Assembly: GCA_902472795.1 (NCBI GenBank)
Contig: CABROZ010000071.1
Location: forward strand, 1 to 11,264
Reading direction: 5' to 3'
DNA from: an uncultured Bacteroides sp.
GTDB taxonomy: Bacteria > Bacteroidota > Bacteroidia > Bacteroidales > Bacteroidaceae
Length of the DNA: 11,264 nucleotides
The position numbers and the translations under genes are program-made. The notes beneath the pieces are model-generated. The model was not told where the DNA came from. It made no database searches and worked only from the letters and a program-made list of their open reading frames with translations. Shown one piece after another: positions 7,204 to 11,264 of the stretch; positions within the stretch are counted from its first letter, which is position 1; each line of letters begins with the position of its first letter.

Positions 7204-9051
7204 TTATTGGTTTAAGATGTTAGTGAAGGCTTCTACCAGCTCGGCTACAACGAACGGCTGTCCTTTTACTTCGTTGTACTGGTACGGAGTGAAGTTGTCT
7301 ATCTTCATGCGCAGGTAGGCGGCAAACTGACCCAAGTTCTGTTCGGCCACTACTACCTTCTTGTAGCGTTTCAGCACGGCTTCCGTATTCTTTGGCAGCG
7401 GGTTCAGATAGCTGAAGTGAGCCAATGCCACTTTCTTTCCGTTCTTTATCAGCTCTTCCATGGCCGAATAGAGGTGCCCGTAAGTACCTCCGAAGCCCAC
7501 GATCAGCAGGTCGGCATCTTCGGCGCAGCCTTGTACTTCCACGTCGGGTACGGGTATCTTGGCAACCTTCTCAGCACGCAGATGGCACATCAGGTTGTGG
7601 TTTTCGGGATCGGTCGAGATGGCTCCCGTGTTGCTGTCCTTCTCCAGTCCGCCCAGGATGTGCATGTAGCCTTCCTGTCCGGGGATGGCCCAGTAGCGTA
7701 CGCCCGTTTCGGGGTTGCGGCGGTAGGGAGTATAGTTGTCTTTCATCTCGGCAGGTGCGTAGGGCGGATTGATGGCGGGATATTCGGCCAGCTTGGGCAA
7801 CTTCCAGGCACCGGAGCCGTTGGCTACATATCCGTCGGTCAGCAATACGACGGGTGTCATGTGTTCGAGGGCTATTTTACATGCCATGTAGGCCGCGTCG
7901 AAGCAGTTGGTCGGTGATGTAGCGGCAATGACCGGCATGGGGCTTTCGCCGTTGCGTCCGAAGAGGGCCTGCAACAGGTCGGTCTGTTCCGACTTGGTGG
8001 GCAGACCGGTGGACGGACCGCCGCGCTGTACGTCGAGCACTACGAGCGGCAGCTCGGTGATGACAGCCAGGTTCATGGCTTCCGACTTCAGGCAGACACC
8101 GGGACCCGAGGTAGAGGTAACGGCCAGTGCACCGGCGAATGAAGCTCCGATGGCAGTGGCGCATCCCGAAATCTCGTCCTCGCACTGTACGGTCATCACG
8201 CCCAGTGATTTGTGCTTGGACAGTTCGTGCAGCACGTCGGTTGCGGGAGTAATGGGGTAGGAGCCGAGGAACAGCTTCAGGCCGGCCTTTTCGGCAGCAG
8301 CAATGAATCCGTAAGCTGTAGCCTTGTTTCCGGTGATGTCCATGTATCTGCCCGGAACGGCGGCTTTGCTTTCAATCTTATATGTATGGGCTACGGAAGC
8401 ATGGGTGTTGTGTCCGTAGTCGTATCCTGCATGAATGACTTTGATGTTGGCTTCGGCCACTTCGGGCTTTTTGGCGAATTTCTCGCGGATGAAGTCCTCG
8501 GCAATCTTCAAGTCGCGGTTGAAGAGCCAGCATACGAGGCCCACGGCGAACATGTTGCGGCATTTCAGTATCGACTTGTTGTCCATGCCGGTGTCGGCCA
8601 GGCAGTCTTTTACCATCTTCGAGATGGGGGCGGCGATGACATCTTGTTTGATGCCCATTTCTTCGATCGGGTTATCGGTCTTGAAGGCGGCTTTTTCCAG
8701 GTCGGACTTCTGGAAAGCATCGGTATCGATAATGATACAGGCAGTCGGTTTAGCAAACTTGTATTGGGTTTTCAGTGCGGCGGCGTTCATGGCTACCAGT
8801 ACGTCGCATTTATCTCCAGGTGTATAGACTTTGTCCGCTCCAATATGTACCTGGAATCCGGATACGCCGGTCAGCGAACCTTGCGGGGCTCGGATGTCTG
8901 CCGGATAGTCGGGGAAAGTGCTGATGTCGTTTCCCACCGTAGCCGAAACTGTAGAAAAGATGTTGCCGGCGAGCTGCATACCGTCGCCGGAGTCTCCGGA
9001 GAAGCGGACTACCACTTGCTCCAGTTCTTTGACCATCATGTCGTTTGCCAT
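7204..9051 (-). CDS. korA: 2-oxoacid (2-oxoglutarate):ferredoxin oxidoreductase, fused gamma-alpha subunit
   Basis: This 615-residue protein fuses the gamma domain (about residues 10-200, with RFSGDSGDG at 16-24) to the alpha part. The alpha part shows YPITPATD (265-272), the glutamate-rich CEDEISG near 290-296, TSGPG (314-318) and QRGGPSTGLPTKSEQ (342-356), all typical of KorA. The PTKSEQ-type signature points to 2-oxoglutarate rather than pyruvate. It pairs with the TPP-bearing beta subunit encoded directly downstream. The ATG at 9051 is the longest start; Met5 and Met6 are alternative starts a few codons in. No ferredoxin-like delta gene is next to the pair. The gene is divergent from tRNA-Arg, and its promoter probably lies at 9124-9131. 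Confidence 0.93.
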   Translation of the reverse strand: MANDMMVKELEQVVVRFSGDSGDGMQLAGNIFSTVSATVGNDISTFPDYPADIRAPQGSLTGVSGFQVHIGADKVYTPGDKCDVLVAMNAAALKTQYKFAKPTACIIIDTDAFQKSDLEKAAFKTDNPIEEMGIKQDVIAAPISKMVKDCLADTGMDNKSILKCRNMFAVGLVCWLFNRDLKIAEDFIREKFAKKPEVAEANIKVIHAGYDYGHNTHASVAHTYKIESKAAVPGRYMDITGNKATAYGFIAAAEKAGLKLFLGSYPITPATDVLHELSKHKSLGVMTVQCEDEISGCATAIGASFAGALAVTSTSGPGVCLKSEAMNLAVITELPLVVLDVQRGGPSTGLPTKSEQTDLLQALFGRNGESPMPVIAATSPTNCFDAAYMACKIALEHMTPVVLLTDGYVANGSGAWKLPKLAEYPAINPPYAPAEMKDNYTPYRRNPETGVRYWAIPGQEGYMHILGGLEKDSNTGAISTDPENHNLMCHLRAEKVAKIPVPDVEVQGCAEDADLLIVGFGGTYGHLYSAMEELIKNGKKVALAHFSYLNPLPKNTEAVLKRYKKVVVAEQNLGQFAAYLRMKIDNFTPYQYNEVKGQPFVVAELVEAFTNILNQ

Positions 9052-9123
9052 AACTTACGATTTACTTAATCTGTTATTACTAAAAAAAGTCCCTTTTTTG
9101 AATTTGCAGGAACGCAAATTTCG

Positions 9124-9131
9124 CAAAGTTA
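9124..9131 (-). promoter_or_regulatory. Candidate -7 box for korAB
   Basis: On the minus strand TAACTTTG matches TAnnTTTG and lies 72 nt upstream of the korA ATG. The only -33-like sequence is a T-rich TTTTTC at about 23 nt, so spacing is not ideal. Confidence 0.45.
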
Positions 9132-9150
9132 ATCGGATTAACAAAACTTT

Positions 9151-9182
9151 TTTCGAAAAATCGGCGGAAAGCATTATCTTTG
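9151..9182 (+). promoter_or_regulatory. Promoter of tRNA-Arg
   Basis: TTTC (9151-9154) and TATCTTTG (9175-9182) are separated by 20 nt, close to the Bacteroidetes consensus. Transcription would begin near 9189, about 33 nt before the mature tRNA. The -33 lies in TTTTTCGAAAAA, a palindrome that also serves the opposite side. Confidence 0.65.
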
Positions 9183-9221
9183 CGCCTACATTTTTCCGCT
9201 ATATGCAGAATCTATGCAAAA

Positions 9222-9293
9222 GGTCTTGTAGTTCAACGGATAGAATAGAAGTTTCCTAAACTTTAGATCCGGGTTCGATTCCCGGCGAGACTA
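9222..9293 (+). tRNA. tRNA-Arg (anticodon CCT)
   Basis: A full cloverleaf can be drawn. The acceptor arm GGTCTTG pairs with CGAGACT (G-U at the first and sixth pairs). The D arm is GTTC/GAAT. The anticodon stem GAAGT/ACTTT encloses loop TTCCTAA, giving anticodon CCT (reads AGG). The T arm is CCGGG-TTCGATT-CCCGG. The discriminator is A at 9293 and CCA is not encoded. The first acceptor pair is G-U and the anticodon stem starts with a G-U pair, both tolerated. Confidence 0.93.
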
Positions 9294-9308
9294 CTTGAAC
9301 GATGATTT

Positions 9309-9368
9309 TTCCCCAGTTAGGAAAAAAACGTTCCCCAGTTGGGGAAAATTAATTTCCTAACTGGGGAA
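9309..9368 (+). terminator. Compound hairpin behind tRNA-Arg
   Basis: Arm 9309-9324 (TTCCCCAGTTAGGAAA) is exactly complementary to 9353-9368. Between them sits a perfect small hairpin, TTCCCC-AGTT-GGGGAA (9331-9346), that shares its first ten bases with the outer left arm. TTTTTA follows at 9369-9374. The position 15 nt after the tRNA and the T-run fit a terminator. The repeated arm, TTCCCCAGTT twice and inverted once, also allows alternative pairings. Confidence 0.65.
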
Positions 9369-9391
9369 TTTTTATTGTGCTGCTGGCTTAG

Positions 9392-9613
9392 TTTACAGAC
9401 ATACTCCTTGTAGTAATGCTTGAAACAGCGGGAACCACCGGAGTGAAGCAGGATAAGAATAACCATAATCTCAGCATCACTCATACGGTTGGGTTTGTTG
9501 CGATGCCTGGTCTTCTTATCATCAATCATATATTTTTCCTGTTGAAATGTAAATTCCTTGCAAAAATCATCGGCCATACAATAAATCTCTGTAACTTTAG
9601 ACTCAGGAAACAT
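9392..9613 (-). pseudogene. Truncated IS982-type transposase (N-terminal piece)
   Basis: From the ATG at 9613 the minus strand encodes about 74 residues that I recognise as the beginning of Bacteroides IS982-type transposases: MFPESKVTEIYCMADDFCKE, then RNKPNRMSDAEIMVILIL, then SRCFKHYYKEYVCK. After residue 74 the similarity to what I expect stops. The frame then reads through the compound hairpin to a stop at 9317, so the catalytic remainder (more than two thirds of the protein) is gone. The element's outer end should lie between 9614 and about 9731. A candidate is near 9708-9722 (GAACTCAGGTTC), but I cannot confirm its inverted repeat. Confidence 0.75.
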
Positions 9614-9731
9614 AGTGATAATCGTTTAAATGTTATAATTGCTCACCATAAATTTAATACTTTTATCGCTATGTTCCTAATTTTCAGTGAAATATTTATT
9701 CACTTATATCGAACTCAGGTTCTGTATTATT

Positions 9732-10280
9732 ATGGATAAGGAAATGTTACAAACTGCTTTATGTAACAACATAAGGCAGTTCTCAGTTACCCAATTTGTT
9801 CGTGAAATAGAGCAGAAATACGAACTTTTTCATACACTCTACTACATTGCTATGAACGATGATTCATCAGCTGCCAATCATGCATTGTTGGTATGTGAGA
9901 AATTAAGTGAAAAGCATCCAAGTCTATTAGTTCCCTACTATGACGAAATAACAGAGCGTTTACTTAGCAGCAACAACGAAACTGTCCGTCGATTGCTTCT
10001 ATCCATACTATTTAACCTTCCAATTCCAACTCCACTCCCCATTCACTTATTAAACTATTGTTTTGATCATCTGTTTAATCAGCAGGACAGCATAGGCGTA
10101 CAGACTCTTTGCATAAAACTTTCTTATCTACTTTGCCAAAATCATACTGAATTGCAACAGGAATTACAAGTGAAACTAAAAAATGCAGAACCCACACTCT
10201 ACTCTGCTGGAGTGCAATCGGCTATTCGTAGTACACTTCGTAAGTTGGAAGGAAAGACTAATAAAAGAAACAGGCAGTAA
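9732..10280 (+). CDS. Orphan HEAT-like helical repeat protein, function unknown
   Basis: This 182-residue cytoplasmic protein has no signal peptide. The middle shows HEAT/ARM-like helical pairs (AANHALLVCEKLSEKHP, then YYDEITERLLSSNNETVRRL, then the LLSILFNLP break), and the tail is helical and basic (RSTLRKLEGKTNKRNRQ). I chose the ATG at 9732; a longer reading from 9687 adds 15 residues that lie in what is probably the end of the IS982 relic. It is visibly AT-richer than the genes to its left and stands alone between two broken insertion sequences, so it is probably a survivor of horizontally acquired or decaying DNA. HEAT folds usually mediate protein contacts; no enzyme motif is present. 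Any specific role would be a guess. Confidence 0.7.
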   Translation: MDKEMLQTALCNNIRQFSVTQFVREIEQKYELFHTLYYIAMNDDSSAANHALLVCEKLSEKHPSLLVPYYDEITERLLSSNNETVRRLLLSILFNLPIPTPLPIHLLNYCFDHLFNQQDSIGVQTLCIKLSYLLCQNHTELQQELQVKLKNAEPTLYSAGVQSAIRSTLRKLEGKTNKRNRQ

Positions 10281-10299
10281 AATTAATAGAGCAATACTT

Positions 10300-10315
10300 C
10301 GGTAAATTATTACCG
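10300..10315 (+). terminator. Small hairpin after the HEAT-like gene
   Basis: CGGTAA-ATTA-TTACCG is a perfect 6-bp stem 19 nt after the stop. It is AT-rich and lacks a following T-run, so termination is only possible, not shown. Confidence 0.3.
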
Positions 10316-10326
10316 ATAAACACTAC

Positions 10327-10991
10327 TGTCCAATAAAAGTTGGTTAATCGGTATTTGAAATTATTGAAATACAGTCTTTTAAGCAGTGTTTTAGAATGAC
10401 ACGGATTTGAATTCGTAGCTTAGCGGTCAAATTGAATGCCGCTTATGAACCAAGATAAATACGTATTCACTCAATTTACCACTTTCCTAAACAGAACTCA
10501 GTTCAACGATTTCGTTTGCAAGTATGATGGTAGTCGCTACGTGAAGCAATTCACTTGCTGGAATCAGTTACTTGCTATGAGGTTCGGATAACTGACCGAT
10601 CGTGAGAGTCTTCGCGACCTAATTGTAGCTTTTGAAGCGCATCAATCCAAGCAATATCATCTTGGTTTGGGACGCAATCCAATAGCCACCCTCGCTTATG
10701 CTAATCAGAATCGTGACTACAGAATCTTTTATATGATGAAGGAAGCCTGCGAAAAGCGAGCGACCAGTATTTTGGAAATTCCAGGAAATAAGTACACTTT
10801 TGATTTAACAACCATTCAGTTGTATCCAGTTACATTTCCATGGGCGAAGTTCCGAAGAAGGAAAGGAGGTGTCAAAGCTCATGTTTTATCCCAAATCGAT
10901 CATTAGGAATAAAGGTTATCCTGTTTCTAATGACCGATTGGGGTTGAAGGACTATTTGATTATTTTTTTACTCGTCCATTTTTATTGGACA
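10327..10991 (+). mobile_element. Internally deleted IS4-family element with both ends kept
   Basis: Exact 12-bp terminal inverted repeats TGTCCAATAAAA (10327-10338) and TTTTATTGGACA (10980-10991) enclose a wrecked IS4-type transposase. The 665-bp length is about half of what such an element needs. Between the remaining N-terminal part and a C-terminal scrap (GVEGLFD, ending at 10960) the catalytic middle has been lost. No clear target duplication flanks it. It could still be moved by a transposase supplied from a full copy elsewhere. Confidence 0.75.
10445..10906 (+). pseudogene. Broken IS4-family transposase (N-terminal part)
   Basis: The frame from ATG 10445 reads as the start of a common Bacteroides IS4 transposase: MNQDKYVFTQFTTFLNRTQF, then DGSRYVKQFTCWNQLLAMRFG, then LTDRESLRDLIVAFEAHQSK. 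A TAA at 10589-10591 interrupts it at codon 49, where a glutamine codon is expected (CAA to TAA). Further on, a few residues are missing after RDYRIF. DLTTIQL (DSTTIPL in intact relatives) shows decay around the first catalytic Asp region. The frame stops at 10904-10906, soon after GGVKAHVL. The remaining catalytic residues (second Asp and Glu) are deleted, so no active enzyme is made. Confidence 0.8.
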
Positions 10992-11234
10992 CTCATGTTT
11001 TTATTTTATAAACTATATAATAGTCATTTGTCTTTTCCGTATTATGTATGTAAAAACAATGCCCGTTTTTATCTGAAATTGCCGGAACGGAAATGAAAAA
11101 TTGGCTGAAATCCTGGATGTCAAACGGATAAAGGTACGTTTTGACGATATGGGACTGTAGGAATTTTGCGATTGAATCATTAACCTTTATGAATATCTGG
11201 TCGGACGGAGAAAGGCAGAGATGTCTGTTGTGAA
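10992..11234. other. AT-rich tail with no convincing gene; possible protein relic
   Basis: This stretch of about 240 bp has no complete gene. On the plus strand one frame is open from 11077 to a TAG at 11158-11160 and ends in a protein-like LAEILDVKRIKVRFDDMGL, which could be the C-terminal scrap of a gene broken by the neighbouring IS. Just before it, another frame reads ARFYLKLPERK and stops at 11094-11096, so the two may be pieces of one frameshifted relic. I do not recognise the family. An open frame on the opposite strand (11244 to 10993) looks compositional only. Confidence 0.25.
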
Positions 11235-11263
11235 ACACTTGCACGGCTCGCGAGCCACACTTG
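11235..11263. repeat. 22-bp repeat unit, one full copy plus part of a second
   Basis: On the plus strand ACACTTGCAC-GGCTCGCGAGCC (11235-11256) is one full unit, followed by seven bases of the next (ACACTTG, 11257-11263). It is the inverted counterpart of the copy at 1-21. The central GGCTCGCGAGCC is a perfect 12-bp palindrome. The window ends inside it. Confidence 0.55.
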
Positions 11264-11264
11264 T

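Noticed and set aside
9687..9731. Longer N-terminus for the HEAT-like protein
   Set aside because: The extra residues are encoded by sequence that likely belongs to the IS982 end, and a good ATG follows at 9732.
10321..10998. Target-site duplication around the IS4 derivative
   Set aside because: The flanks (aaacactac and ctcatgttt) share no convincing direct repeat, so none is called.
1..11264. CRISPR array, rRNA genes, toxin-antitoxin pair, phage or defence genes
   Set aside because: I looked for regularly spaced repeats, rRNA sequence and short paired genes and saw none. The only direct repeats are the promoter duplication and the end repeats.

Overview
The window looks like chromosomal DNA of a gut Bacteroidales, most likely Bacteroides. 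The evidence is promoters of the Bacteroidetes form (TTTG, about 19-20 nt, TAnnTTTG), few Shine-Dalgarno sequences, a SusC/BtuB-type outer-membrane system with surface lipoproteins, and insertion-sequence relics of types common in that genus. No rRNA or marker gene is present, so the species cannot be named.

Layout. Positions 1-1000 hold the possible end of an unidentified gene, then a uracil phosphoribosyltransferase (upp, + strand) and a hairpin-rich convergent gap. Positions 1001-5850 are a minus-strand vitamin B12 capture operon. It is read in the order promoter, cobalamin riboswitch, BtuB-like TonB-dependent receptor, BtuG-like beta-propeller lipoprotein, PKD-type lipoprotein. Positions 5850-6179 are non-coding and structured: a second, decayed copy of the riboswitch promoter, a short repeat-rich stretch, and a 109-bp foldback. 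Positions 6180-9051 encode a 2-oxoacid (probably 2-oxoglutarate):ferredoxin oxidoreductase, with the gamma and alpha subunits fused in korA and the beta subunit in korB.

Positions 9052-9300 are a divergent promoter region and a tRNA-Arg(CCT). From about 9300 to the end the DNA is visibly AT-richer and behaves like a small accessory patch beside the tRNA. It holds a hairpin built from three related arms, a truncated IS982-type transposase, an orphan HEAT-like protein, and an internally deleted IS4-type element that keeps both terminal inverted repeats. A partial copy of one 22-bp repeat unit lies at each end of the window, in opposite orientation.

How it works together. When B12 is scarce the riboswitch should permit expression of the receptor and of lipoproteins that capture corrinoids at the cell surface. 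KorAB makes or consumes succinyl-CoA with ferredoxin in anaerobic central metabolism, and upp salvages uracil. I found no clearly new enzymatic system. The least explained items are the 109-bp foldback, the 22-bp repeat, the third B12-locus lipoprotein and the orphan HEAT protein.
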